Source: UBA2377 sp964525935 (lineage in GTDB: Bacteria > Verrucomicrobiota > Verrucomicrobiia > Opitutales > Opitutaceae). From it: DNA of 64,000 nucleotides. The stretch's first letter is position 1. Each line of letters begins with the position of its first letter. Positions 1-7,171 of the stretch are shown one piece after another. The notes beneath the pieces are model-generated. The model made no database searches and had not been told where the DNA came from. It saw nothing but the letters and a program-made list of their open reading frames with translations. A program made the translations under genes and the position numbers. The stretch covers positions 372,001 to 436,000 of the forward strand of contig CAZGJZ010000004.1 of the NCBI GenBank assembly GCA_964525935.1, in the 5' to 3' direction.

Positions 1-89
1 GCGCCGCCGGCGAAGTCGTCAGCGTCCACGTCATCGCCCGGCCGCACGACGATGTCGCCGCCACGCTGACGAAAAAGTCCGCCAAATAA
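1..89 (+). CDS. BMC-H microcompartment shell protein, C-terminal end (partial)
   Basis: The reading frame enters from the left edge (first complete codon at base 3) and stops with TAA at 87-89, giving about 28 residues. The visible segment GEVVSVHVIARPHDDV is the typical end of a hexameric BMC-domain shell protein, where a last strand carrying VVSVHVI is followed by the RPH turn. Such subunits tile the facets of bacterial microcompartments. The next gene, a pentameric vertex protein, begins only 7 bp after the stop, which supports one operon. Everything upstream lies outside the window, so paralogue number and the core enzymes of the locus cannot be seen. Confidence 0.8.
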   Translation, partial: AAGEVVSVHVIARPHDDVAATLTKKSAK

Positions 90-96
90 TCCCGCC

Positions 97-423
97 ATGC
101 TCCTCGCACGAGTCATCGGCAACGTCGTCTCGACGAAGAAGGACGCCGCGATGCAGGGACGAAAGCTCCTGCTCCTGCGCCCGCTTCTCTTGGACGACGC
201 CAATCCCACGCAGCTCCGCCCGGGCGCGAACACCATCGTCGCCGTCGACACGCTCGGCGCCGGCGAAGGCGAGACCGTCCTCTTCTGTCAGGGCAGTTCC
301 GCCCGCCAGGCCGCCGGCATGGCGACGCTCCCGGTTGACGCCGTCGTCACCGGCATCGTCGACGCCGTCGACGTGCAGAACCGGACGATCTACCCCGCGC
401 CCGCCAAGGCCGCGAAAAAGTAA
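97..423 (+). CDS. EutN/CcmL-type pentameric shell protein (BMC-P) 1
   Basis: This 108-residue protein matches the EutN/CcmL vertex-protein fold over its full length. It begins MLLARVIGNVVSTKK, has the KLLLLRPL strand near residue 25, then VAVDTLGAGEGETVLFC and GSSAR, and ends with PVDAVVTGIVDAVD. The GAGxGExVL and GSSAR signatures are the family hallmarks. BMC-P pentamers cap the vertices of microcompartment shells. It is the first of three BMC-P genes here. Having three different pentamers is characteristic of the Planctomycetes/Verrucomicrobia type of microcompartment, which processes fucose and rhamnose. The C-terminal AKAAKK tail is a short basic extension. The start follows the BMC-H stop by 7 bp. 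Confidence 0.9.
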   Translation: MLLARVIGNVVSTKKDAAMQGRKLLLLRPLLLDDANPTQLRPGANTIVAVDTLGAGEGETVLFCQGSSARQAAGMATLPVDAVVTGIVDAVDVQNRTIYPAPAKAAKK

Positions 424-441
424 ACGCCCGCGCCACTCACC

Positions 442-702
442 ATGCTGCTCGCCCGCATCGACGGAGTGATCGTCTCGACCGTGTGCCACCCCAGCATGCG
501 CGGTTGCCGCACGGTCATCTGCCAGCCGCTCAACGAGCACGGCGCTCCCGAAGGCGCGCCGGTCCTCGCGCTCGATGCCCATGGCGCTGGCCAGCACCAA
601 CGTGTGCTGGTCTCGACCGATGGTGCGGCCGTCCGCGCCCATGTAGGCGATCAACATTCGCCGCTCCGCAACTCGATCATCGCCATCCTCGACGAGTCCT
701 GA
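442..702 (+). CDS. EutN/CcmL-type pentameric shell protein (BMC-P) 2
   Basis: This is an 86-residue EutN/CcmL-family protein starting MLLARIDGVIVSTVCHPSM, followed by VICQPLNEHG, VLALDAHGAGQHQRVLVSTDG and a closing SIIAILD. It is shorter and more divergent than its upstream neighbour: the usual GSSAR is replaced by GAAVR, and the PVDAxIxGIVD end is reduced to LRNSIIAILDES. The length still suits a complete pentamer subunit. It starts 18 bp after the preceding stop, so it is very probably co-transcribed. The gap that follows to the third BMC-P gene is unusually long (181 bp) and is filled by an inverted-repeat element. Confidence 0.85.
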   Translation: MLLARIDGVIVSTVCHPSMRGCRTVICQPLNEHGAPEGAPVLALDAHGAGQHQRVLVSTDGAAVRAHVGDQHSPLRNSIIAILDES

Positions 703-715
703 CTCGGACAAGGTA

Positions 716-868
716 AACCACGAATGAACACGAATAGACACGAATACGGAATGAAAGCAGGAGAGGTCTCGGGACTACGCGTCGTCCTCCAGGCCGGATT
801 CGCCACCGCCGCAGGTCAACTCGTCTCCGGTGGATTTCATTCGTGTGAATTCGTGTCCATTCGTGGTT
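716..868 (+). repeat. Inverted-repeat element with 10-nt periodic arms inside the BMC operon
   Basis: The left arm (716-745) consists of three near-copies of a 10-mer built on CACGAAT. The right arm (839-868) is its reverse complement with a few changes, and about 93 bp lie between them. The element fills the gap between the second and third shell pentamer genes. No open frame in it looks like a gene. It belongs to the family of short-period repeats found throughout this window (for example 3382-3458 and 36278-36304). Confidence 0.75.
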
Positions 869-883
869 AAAAAATTTGATCCC

Positions 884-1198
884 ATGCGCCTCGGCCACGT
901 CATCGGCAAAGTCACCCTCAGCCAGCAGGACCCCGCCTACCACGGCGGCCGTTTTCTGCTCGTGCAGCCGTGGACGGCTGCCGACTACGCCAACGCGTCG
1001 GCGCGCGCAGCCAAGCCGTCGCCCGGCGCTCCTGCGAATCTCGTCGTCTACGATTCACTCGGCGCCGGGGTAGGCAGCATCATCGGATTCACGGAAGGCT
1101 CCGAAGCCGCCAAACCCTTCGCCACCGCGACGCCTGTAGACGCTTACTGCGCCGCGATCGTGGACGAAGTCTTCTTTCAACCGCTCGCCGCTCGCTAA
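884..1198 (+). CDS. EutN/CcmL-type pentameric shell protein (BMC-P) 3
   Basis: The start is set at the ATG at 884 (MRLGHVIGKVTLSQ), because this aligns with the N-termini of other BMC-P proteins. The in-frame ATG at 830 lies inside the inverted-repeat element and would add 18 repeat-encoded residues. The resulting 104-residue protein has FLLVQPW, VVYDSLGAGVGSIIGFTEGSEA and PVDAYCAAIVD, the standard EutN/CcmL sequence order. An insertion around residues 34-48 (ANASARAAKPSPGAP) distinguishes it from its two neighbours. With the two upstream genes it completes the set of three pentamers expected for a Planctomycetes/Verrucomicrobia-type microcompartment. Confidence 0.88.
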   Translation: MRLGHVIGKVTLSQQDPAYHGGRFLLVQPWTAADYANASARAAKPSPGAPANLVVYDSLGAGVGSIIGFTEGSEAAKPFATATPVDAYCAAIVDEVFFQPLAAR

Positions 1199-1223
1199 CT
1201 TTTCCCGTTTTTCCAAAAATACC

Positions 1224-2201
1224 ATGCGCAAGGTCATCACCGCCGCCGACGTCGAGCAGTTGCTGCGCTCAGGCGCGTCCCCCGACAGCCTGCCGGCCGA
1301 CGCCATTCTCACTCCATCCGCCCGCGATCTCCTGCGCAGCCGGCGCATCCTGGCACGTCCGGGTGACGCGAAGCCTGCTGCGCCGACCGTGGCGAAAACG
1401 TCCGACTGCGGCTGCCCACACAGCGTCGACCTGAAGAATCCCGCGTCGATCGAGCGCTTTTTCAACTCGCCCGAACTCGAGACGATCAAGGCCAAGATGT
1501 GCGACCTCGGCCGCCGCATGTGGACGCGCAACTACGTCGACGGCAACGGCGGCAACATCACCGTCCGCGTGAGCGACGATCTCGTGCTCTGCACGCCGAC
1601 GCTCATCTCGAAGGGCTTCATGACGCCGGCTGACATGTGCCTCATCGACATGGAAGGCCGCCAGGTCGCCGGCACGAAGAAGCGCACCAGCGAGGCGCTC
1701 ACGCATCTCGGCATCATGCGCCGCCAGCCCAAGGCCCGCGCCTGCGTCCATGCGCACCCGGTGCACGCGACCGCCTTCGCCGTCGCCTCCGTCGTGCCGC
1801 CGCCGTGCCTCATCCCCGAGGCCGAGGTGTTTGTCGGCAAGATCGGCCTCGCCGAATACCGCACGCCCGGCACCGCCGACAACGCCAACGCCGTCGGCAC
1901 CGTGGGCGTCGATCACCAGGTCGTCCTCATGCAGAACCACGGCGTGATCTGCTGGGGCAACGATGCCGAGGACGCCTACTGGAAAATGGAAAACATCGAG
2001 GCCTACTGCCAGACGGTGAGCATTGCCTCGAACCTCGGCAGCGGCCTGCGCTCCATCGGCGCGGAGAAGCTGAAGGATCTCATCGCGCTGCGCCACAAGC
2101 TCGGTATGGAAGACACCCGCCTGACCGACGGCACGAAGGACTGCGACCTCTGCGCTCCTGGTGATTTTCGCGCCGCGCCCATCAACCAGCCGGCGAAATA
2201 G
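1224..2201 (+). CDS. Microcompartment-associated class II aldolase (fucose/rhamnose phosphate aldolase type)
   Basis: This 325-residue protein has a class II aldolase/adducin-like domain from about residue 85. Metal-ligand histidines are visible in CVHAHPVHATAFA and a third in LMQNHGVICWG, with NGGNITVRV as the phosphate-binding loop. Such enzymes split L-fuculose- or L-rhamnulose-1-phosphate into dihydroxyacetone phosphate and lactaldehyde, and the lactaldehyde is then handled inside the compartment. The first 45 residues (VITAADVEQLL, then ILTPSARDLLRS) are extra to the catalytic fold. They resemble the amphipathic targeting segments that bring cargo to shells, a role I infer. It lies 25 bp after the third BMC-P gene, in the same operon. 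Confidence 0.85.
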   Translation: MRKVITAADVEQLLRSGASPDSLPADAILTPSARDLLRSRRILARPGDAKPAAPTVAKTSDCGCPHSVDLKNPASIERFFNSPELETIKAKMCDLGRRMWTRNYVDGNGGNITVRVSDDLVLCTPTLISKGFMTPADMCLIDMEGRQVAGTKKRTSEALTHLGIMRRQPKARACVHAHPVHATAFAVASVVPPPCLIPEAEVFVGKIGLAEYRTPGTADNANAVGTVGVDHQVVLMQNHGVICWGNDAEDAYWKMENIEAYCQTVSIASNLGSGLRSIGAEKLKDLIALRHKLGMEDTRLTDGTKDCDLCAPGDFRAAPINQPAK

Positions 2202-2228
2202 CCTGCGTTTACCCCGAAAACCTACCCC

Positions 2229-3359
2229 ATGAAAACACCCCTCGCCAAAGTCGCCGGCCAGCCGAGCTGGAAATTCGCCAATGATCGCGTCAGCGCCTGC
2301 GTCACGCGCACCGGCGGGCAGCTCGCCCCGGTCACGTTCAAGCTCGGAAAGCGCAGCGTGCAGCCGTTTTCCATCGCGCCCTGGGCGGAGGAGAAGTCGA
2401 CGCTGAAGCCGCCGATGATCCCGATGATGCAGGCGTTGCGCGGGGATTTCTTTTGCGTGCCGTTTGGCGTGAACCCGGAGGAAAAATACCTCGTCCACGG
2501 CGAGACGGCCAATCGCGACTGGACCCTCGACGGCGTCACGCGGGCAGGCGATGCGACCACGCTGGCGGCCTCGATGAAGATGCTTGAGCGGCGCGGCCGG
2601 GTGGAGAAGCGGCTCACGCTGCGCGCCGGGCACACGGCGGTTTACTGCGAACACGTGCTGTCGGGTTTCAGCGGGCCCATGTCATTCGGCACGCATCCGA
2701 TGGTGAAATTTCCCGATCAGCCGGGTGCCGGCTACATCTCGACCAGCCGTTTCAAGCGCGGTCATGTCGTCACCTCATGGGAGCAGCCGGAAGCGCAAGG
2801 CTACTCGGTGCTAAAAACCGGCGCATCGTTCAGTTCGCTCAAGCGCGTCCCGGCGAAGGCCGGCGGTAACCTCGACGCGAGCCGCTTTCCGGCGCGCCGC
2901 GGCCACGAGGAGCTGATCGAGCTGAGCTGCGACGACAAGCTGCCGTTCGCCTGGAGCGCGGTGTCGCTGCCGACCGAGGGCTATGTGTTCTTCACCCTCA
3001 AGGATCCGCGCGTGCTGCGGCAGACGATCTTCTGGCTCTCCAACGGCGGACGCTACTACGCCCCGTGGCATGGGCGGCACGTCAACATCGTGGGCGTCGA
3101 GGATGTGACTTCTTATTTCCATCTCGGCCTCGCGCAGTCGGCCAAACGGAATTTGATCAGCCGCGCCGGCTCGCCGACGACACTCACGCTGAGTCCGAAG
3201 AAGCCGCTGCGCGTCGCACACATCCTCGCGCTCGCGGCGATCCCGCGCGATTTCGACGAAGTGAAGTCCATCGTCCCGCACGCCGGCGGCGTGAAGCTCA
3301 CTGCGCGCAGCGGCCGCTCGGTCGTCACCCCGCTCGACCTCAGCTTCGTGCGCGGTTGA
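2229..3359 (+). CDS. Possible sugar mutarotase-like protein (galactose mutarotase fold, uncertain)
   Basis: The 376-residue product has no signal peptide. Its beta-rich sequence resembles the aldose-1-epimerase/GalM superfamily: TRTGGQLAPVTF near the N-terminus, FGTHPMVKFPD mid-protein with a candidate catalytic His, and a C-terminal YFHLGLAQSA stretch. I do not recognise a precise family, so the assignment rests on overall pattern. The gene starts 27 bp after the aldolase stop on the same strand, suggesting it belongs to the microcompartment operon. A mutarotase there would interconvert anomers of the incoming deoxysugar. Alternatively it may be an unrelated carbohydrate-binding protein. A hairpin repeat element follows the gene. 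Confidence 0.5.
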   Translation: MKTPLAKVAGQPSWKFANDRVSACVTRTGGQLAPVTFKLGKRSVQPFSIAPWAEEKSTLKPPMIPMMQALRGDFFCVPFGVNPEEKYLVHGETANRDWTLDGVTRAGDATTLAASMKMLERRGRVEKRLTLRAGHTAVYCEHVLSGFSGPMSFGTHPMVKFPDQPGAGYISTSRFKRGHVVTSWEQPEAQGYSVLKTGASFSSLKRVPAKAGGNLDASRFPARRGHEELIELSCDDKLPFAWSAVSLPTEGYVFFTLKDPRVLRQTIFWLSNGGRYYAPWHGRHVNIVGVEDVTSYFHLGLAQSAKRNLISRAGSPTTLTLSPKKPLRVAHILALAAIPRDFDEVKSIVPHAGGVKLTARSGRSVVTPLDLSFVRG

Positions 3360-3381
3360 GGCAGGCGGTTGATTTAATTAT

Positions 3382-3458
3382 TTAACCACGAAGAGCTCAA
3401 AGAACACAAAGCCAGGCAGGACTCTGCTCTTTGTGCCCTTTGTGTGCTTCGTGGTTAA
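3382..3458 (+). repeat. Compact hairpin of CCACGAAGA-type 9-nt repeats
   Basis: The left arm (3382-3411) begins TTAACCACGAAGAG and runs in 9-nt steps. The right arm (3427-3458) is the imperfect reverse complement ending CTTCGTGGTTAA. Only about 15 bp separate the arms, so the transcript could fold into a long stem. It sits 23 bp after the mutarotase-like gene and 59 bp before the ankyrin gene, and could act as a transcript end, although no T-tract follows. Confidence 0.75.
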
Positions 3459-3516
3459 ACCGGATCGATCGTCTGTCGGCATTGCCACGAGTCGTTGTAA
3501 GGTTTTTATTCCTGCC

Positions 3517-4059
3517 ATGTCGTCCGAATCGTCCCAGGCCAACGCCATCACGCCCGCGGAGAAGGCGCGCTACCACGAGCTGCAGCTGATCGCGCTCGAT
3601 GCGGCGAGGGCAGGGGACGTCGAGCTGCTCAAGCCCATGCTCGATGCCGGCCTCCCGGTGGACCTGGCCGACAGCAAGGGCAACACGCTGCTGATGCTCG
3701 CGGCGTATTACGGCGAGGCGGCGATGGTGCGCTTCCTCCTCGACCACGGCGCCAAGCCCGACCAGCGCAACGACCGCGGCCAGACCCCGCTCTCCGGTGT
3801 GGCCTTCAAGGGCAAGCTTGAGGTCGTGAAGCTCCTGATCGAGCGCGGCGCCGACCCGGCGATTGATCTCGGCGGCGGCCGGCGCGCGGTGCATTTCGCG
3901 GCGTATTTCGGTCACACGGAAATCGTCCGTTATCTCGAATCGTTGTCGGCCAAACCGCCGTCGCGCGGCCTGCTGCTGCTATCGCGCTTCACGGTGCCAT
4001 TGCGCTGGCTGGTGACAGGCCTTCGCAAGGTGATGCCCCGCCGCAAGCGCCGCGGATAA
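3517..4059 (+). CDS. Ankyrin-repeat protein
   Basis: The ATG at 3517 (MSSESSQANAITPAEKARY) is preferred because the open frame upstream runs through the repeat element. The 180-residue product carries about four ankyrin repeats between residues 25 and 145: DAARAGDVELLKPMLDAGL, GNTLLMLAAYYGEAAMVRFL, GQTPLSGVAFKGKLEVVKLL and RRAVHFAAYFGHTEIVRYL. After these comes a basic, partly hydrophobic tail (LLLLSRFTVPLRWLV, ending RRKRRG). Ankyrin repeats mediate protein-protein contacts, and no partner can be named from context. There is no signal peptide. The gene stands alone between two regulatory or repeat-containing gaps. Confidence 0.85.
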   Translation: MSSESSQANAITPAEKARYHELQLIALDAARAGDVELLKPMLDAGLPVDLADSKGNTLLMLAAYYGEAAMVRFLLDHGAKPDQRNDRGQTPLSGVAFKGKLEVVKLLIERGADPAIDLGGGRRAVHFAAYFGHTEIVRYLESLSAKPPSRGLLLLSRFTVPLRWLVTGLRKVMPRRKRRG

Positions 4060-4127
4060 AAGACACGCACGAGGACCACGGTGTCGCATCCCGCCAGCGG
4101 GCCTGCCCGCCGCAGGCTTGGCGCGGG

Positions 4128-4161
4128 CGGGTAACAGTTCTGTTACGGTCGCCCGCTTTTC
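4128..4161 (+). promoter_or_regulatory. 34-bp dyad element upstream of the DUF3570/ApbE operon
   Basis: The core is the palindrome GTAACA-N4-TGTTAC at 4131-4146, followed by a conserved GGTCnnCCGCTTTTC. The same 34-bp layout recurs at 11547-11580 in front of the Ig/NHL gene, with 28 of 34 positions identical and the differences mostly in the spacer. A candidate reader is the OmpR-type regulator encoded at 7172-7849. The dyad could alternatively form an RNA hairpin in the leader, since GC-rich outer arms flank it. It lies about 90-120 bp before the first gene of the operon. Confidence 0.55.
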
Positions 4162-4247
4162 ACCATGCGGGCGCGGGAGCGAGGATGGCGGTGCGAAATT
4201 CCGCCGGCCGGCGCCGGTTAATCGTCGGAGCGGATTCCCTACCTCCC

Positions 4248-5411
4248 ATGAGCCTGCCCTACCAAACTCCCTTGCATCCCGGACGTTGCCTGCTGATCGC
4301 CCTCGCCGGACTCGTGCCGCTGCGCCACGCCCGCGCGGAGGACACGGTGAGCTACAAATATCAGGATTACCAGGAGGCGGATGGCCGCATCGGCGTGCAG
4401 GTGCATTCCGCCCTGATTGAGAAATCGATCGGCGAGACGATGAACCTCAAGGTCACGGGCATCATGGATACGATCGCGGGTGCGACGCCCACGGGCGAGC
4501 CGGCGACGACCCCCGGCGGGCAGGTGCCGCTTTCGCAGCTGGAGGAAAAGCGGAAGGGATGGACCGCCGATTTCTCGAAGCAGATCAAGCATTTCAAAAT
4601 CACGTTCGGTGCGGCGAACAGCCGTGAGAGCGACTACGTTTCCCACGGCTGGTCGGTCAACGGCCAGGCGGAGTTTAACCAGAAGCAGACCGTGGTTTCG
4701 CTGGGGGTGGGTTCCTCCGGCGACGATGTGCGGGTGTTTTACCAGCTGCCGTGGGAGCGGAAGGAGGTCCTGGATTTCATCGTGGGCCTGAGTCAGGTGG
4801 TCGATGCGCGCACACTCGTGTCGTTCAACCTCACCTACAGCGAGTCGTGGGGCTACCTGAGCGATCCCTACAAGCTCGTGGAGAAACGCGTCGAGGTCGT
4901 GCCGGGCGTCTTTCTGCGCCGCACTTACAGCGAGAACCGGCCGGACAGCCGGGTGAAATGGATCGCGCTCGCCGCGATCAATCGCGCGTATCCCGACCAA
5001 AATGGCGCGCTCGATGCCAGCTACCGTTTCCACACCGACGACTATGGGATCACCACGAGCACGGTGAACCTGGAGTGGTATCAGAAGATCGGCGAAAAAT
5101 TCGTCCTGCGCCCAAGCGTGCGGGCGCTGTGGCAGACCGCGGCGGATTTTTATCATGTCACGCTGAGCGGCACCACGATCACGCCCACCGCCGTGCCCAC
5201 GGGCAAGGGGCCGCATTATTCCTCCGACTACCGCCTCTCGGCGCTGAACACGCTCACCTACGGGCTCAAGGGCGTGTGGCTGGTGAACAGCGACTGGAAG
5301 ATCGATGCGGCCGTGGAAAAATACGACATGCACGGCCGGGACGATGTCACCTCGGACAGCGCGTATCCCGATGCGCTGATCTTCACCGTGGGCGCCAGCT
5401 GGACCTTTTGA
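4248..5411 (+). CDS. DUF3570 outer-membrane beta-barrel protein with a flavinylation-like motif
   Basis: The ATG at 4248 gives a 387-residue protein with a signal peptide (LLIALAGLVPLRHARA, cleavage near residue 29). The body is strand-rich and alternating, and the chain ends GASWTF with the C-terminal Phe typical of proteins handled by the BAM machinery. It matches the DUF3570 pattern, a family often found next to ApbE, thioredoxin-like and DUF4266 genes. Residues 74-80 read DTIAGAT, close to the Dxx(S/T)GAT consensus to which ApbE attaches FMN, with Thr80 as the possible acceptor. An ApbE gene starts 3 bp downstream. A flavin-bearing outer-membrane role is therefore plausible but is inference. 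Confidence 0.75.
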   Translation: MSLPYQTPLHPGRCLLIALAGLVPLRHARAEDTVSYKYQDYQEADGRIGVQVHSALIEKSIGETMNLKVTGIMDTIAGATPTGEPATTPGGQVPLSQLEEKRKGWTADFSKQIKHFKITFGAANSRESDYVSHGWSVNGQAEFNQKQTVVSLGVGSSGDDVRVFYQLPWERKEVLDFIVGLSQVVDARTLVSFNLTYSESWGYLSDPYKLVEKRVEVVPGVFLRRTYSENRPDSRVKWIALAAINRAYPDQNGALDASYRFHTDDYGITTSTVNLEWYQKIGEKFVLRPSVRALWQTAADFYHVTLSGTTITPTAVPTGKGPHYSSDYRLSALNTLTYGLKGVWLVNSDWKIDAAVEKYDMHGRDDVTSDSAYPDALIFTVGASWTF

Positions 5412-5414
5412 ACC

Positions 5415-6398
5415 ATGTCCGCGACGGCCACCTGTCCCTTGGTTTCGGCCCCGGCGAGCACTGCCGGCGCAGATGGCTTGTGCCGGCTGACGTTCCAGGC
5501 GCTGGGGACGAAATGCCTCGTGCAATACGTCGCGGCGGAGCGCGAGCAGGGCGCGGCTTTTGAGCAGGCGGCGGTGGGCTGGGTGGAGGCGTTTGAGGCG
5601 AAATACTCGCGCTTCCGGCCGACGAGTCTCGTGAGCCGCATCAACGACGCGGCCGGCCGCGAATGGGTCGAGGTGGACGAGGACATGGATCAGCTGCTCA
5701 AACTCTGCCAGACTTTGCATGGCTTGACGAACGGCCTGCTCGATCCGACGGCGCTGCCGTTGCTCCGGTTGTGGAATTACAAGGCCGAGCATCCCGTGGT
5801 GCCCACCGAGCATCAGATCCTGGCGGCGCGGCGGCTCGTGGGCTGGCCGAAAGTGCAACGGGCGCCGGGCCGCGTCTTCCTGCCCGAGCCCGGCATGGCG
5901 CTCGACTTTGGCGGCTTCGGCAAGGAATACGCCGTCGATATCGTGGCGCAGATCGCGCTCAATCACGGCATCAAGGATGTGCTGGTCGATTTCGGCCACG
6001 ATTTGCGGGCGCTCGGCCGGCCGCCGGGCCGGGGATGCTGGCACGTGGGTTTGGAAAACCCGCAGCGCCCGGGCACGGTGGATGGCAGCATTGGCGTCTC
6101 CGGCAAAGGCGTGGCCTCGTCCGGCGACTACCTGCGCTGCTTCGTGATCAACGGGAAACGCTACGGCCACATTGTGGATCCGCGCACCGGCTGGCCGGTG
6201 GCAAACGGCTGCAGCCAGGCGACGGTCATCGCCAACAGCTGCCTCCACGCGGGGATTCTTTCCACCACGGCCTTCACGCTCGGCGTGCAGCAGGGGCTCA
6301 CGTTCATCCAGGGCTTTCCCGGCGCGGAAGGCCTGATCACCACGACGACCGCACGCGCCCAAACCCGGGGATTTTTCAACTATGCGACTGCGCACTAG
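5415..6398 (+). CDS. apbE: FAD:protein FMN transferase (ApbE family)
   Basis: This 327-residue protein transfers FMN from FAD to a Thr or Ser in target proteins. Family motifs are present in order: KYSRFRPTSLVSRIN near the N-terminus, ALDFGGFGKEYAVD (the GGxGKG-like nucleotide loop), and HIVDPRTGWPV near residue 254, which carries the conserved His, Asp and Pro. Unlike most Gram-negative ApbE proteins, the N-terminus (MSATATCPLVSAPASTAG) shows no clear signal peptide or lipobox, so its compartment is uncertain. It lies 3 bp after the DUF3570 gene and overlaps the thioredoxin gene by 17 bp. This argues for tight co-expression with a likely substrate next door. Confidence 0.9.
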   Translation: MSATATCPLVSAPASTAGADGLCRLTFQALGTKCLVQYVAAEREQGAAFEQAAVGWVEAFEAKYSRFRPTSLVSRINDAAGREWVEVDEDMDQLLKLCQTLHGLTNGLLDPTALPLLRLWNYKAEHPVVPTEHQILAARRLVGWPKVQRAPGRVFLPEPGMALDFGGFGKEYAVDIVAQIALNHGIKDVLVDFGHDLRALGRPPGRGCWHVGLENPQRPGTVDGSIGVSGKGVASSGDYLRCFVINGKRYGHIVDPRTGWPVANGCSQATVIANSCLHAGILSTTAFTLGVQQGLTFIQGFPGAEGLITTTTARAQTRGFFNYATAH

Positions 6399-6879
6399 AC
6401 TTTTCCTTCCGCTCATCCTGCTGCTCGCGCTGGAAAGCCGCGCGCAGATCCAGCCCGGCGACCGGCTGCCGTGGCCGCTCATGCGGGAAATGGCCGGGGC
6501 GGATGCGCCCGCAGTCGAGGGCCGCGTGGTGCTCGTGGATTTCTGGGCGTCGTGGTGCGCGCCGTGCAAGGCGTCGTTTCCGGCGCTGACGCAGCTGCAC
6601 CAGGACTACGCGGCGCGCGGGCTGCTCATCATGGCCGTGGGCGTGGACGCCAAGGCGGCCGCCTATGCGGAGTTTCGGCAAAAGATGAGTCCGCCCTTTT
6701 CCACGCTGCACGATGCGCGGCAGCAACTGGCCGGAACCTTCAAGGTGCCCGTGATGCCGACGTCCTATCTCTTCGGGCGCGACGGCCGCCTGCGCACCGT
6801 CCACCGCGGCTTTTATGGCCGCACGACCGAGTCGGCCCTGCGCCATGAAATCGAATCGCTCCTTAACGAAAAGCAATGA
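6382..6879 (+). CDS. TlpA/ResA-like periplasmic thioredoxin
   Basis: The 165-residue product has an N-terminal signal sequence (LFLPLILLLALESRAQ) followed by a thioredoxin fold. The redox motif WCAPCK, with Cys59 and Cys62, sits in VDFWASWCAPCK, and a cis-Pro loop is visible as VPVMPTSYLF. Such TlpA/ResA-like proteins reduce or isomerise periplasmic disulfides, often during maturation of cytochromes or copper proteins. A cupredoxin-like protein is encoded two genes further on, which fits a metal-site or thiol-maintenance role. The gene overlaps apbE by 17 bp and is followed 3 bp later by the DUF4266 lipoprotein gene. Confidence 0.9.
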   Translation: MRLRTRLFLPLILLLALESRAQIQPGDRLPWPLMREMAGADAPAVEGRVVLVDFWASWCAPCKASFPALTQLHQDYAARGLLIMAVGVDAKAAAYAEFRQKMSPPFSTLHDARQQLAGTFKVPVMPTSYLFGRDGRLRTVHRGFYGRTTESALRHEIESLLNEKQ

Positions 6880-6882
6880 CCC

Positions 6883-7122
6883 ATGAAACCTAACCCTATC
6901 CGACTGATTCTTCAGGCCCTCGGCCTGGCGCTCCTCGCGGGCGCGCTTACCGGCTGCAACACCGTGGCGGTCCAGTCCTGGGAACGCGGCACCCTCGCGG
7001 AGTATGGCATGCGGCCGGACCGCGATCCCCTGGCCGTGGCGATGAACGAGCACACGTTTTTTTCCCGCGAGTCGATCGGCGGCGGGCGCAGCGTGGGCGG
7101 CGGCGGGTGTGGTTGTAATTGA
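6883..7122 (+). CDS. DUF4266 small lipoprotein
   Basis: This 79-residue protein begins with a lipoprotein signal (LALLAGALTGC, lipid-bearing Cys25). It then shows the DUF4266 pattern: WERGTLAEYGM, RDPLAVAMNEHTFFSRE, and a glycine-rich end GGGRSVGGGGCGCN. The terminal CGC pair could bind metal or form a disulfide that the upstream thioredoxin might serve. The function of the family is unknown; it recurs beside DUF3570 and ApbE genes in other bacteria. The short length and the intact N- and C-terminal signatures show that it is complete. It lies 3 bp after the thioredoxin gene and 49 bp before the response regulator start. Confidence 0.85.
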   Translation: MKPNPIRLILQALGLALLAGALTGCNTVAVQSWERGTLAEYGMRPDRDPLAVAMNEHTFFSRESIGGGRSVGGGGCGCN

Positions 7123-7171
7123 GTTCAGCCCGGCGCCGGGCACGATCCCGACCGGAATCATTCCCGCTGGT

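Noticed and set aside
4239..6569. A 776-codon open frame on the minus strand across the DUF3570, apbE and thioredoxin genes
   Set aside because: It is an antisense shadow caused by high GC and codon bias. Its translation is His/Arg-rich and shows no domain, while the plus-strand genes have clear motifs.
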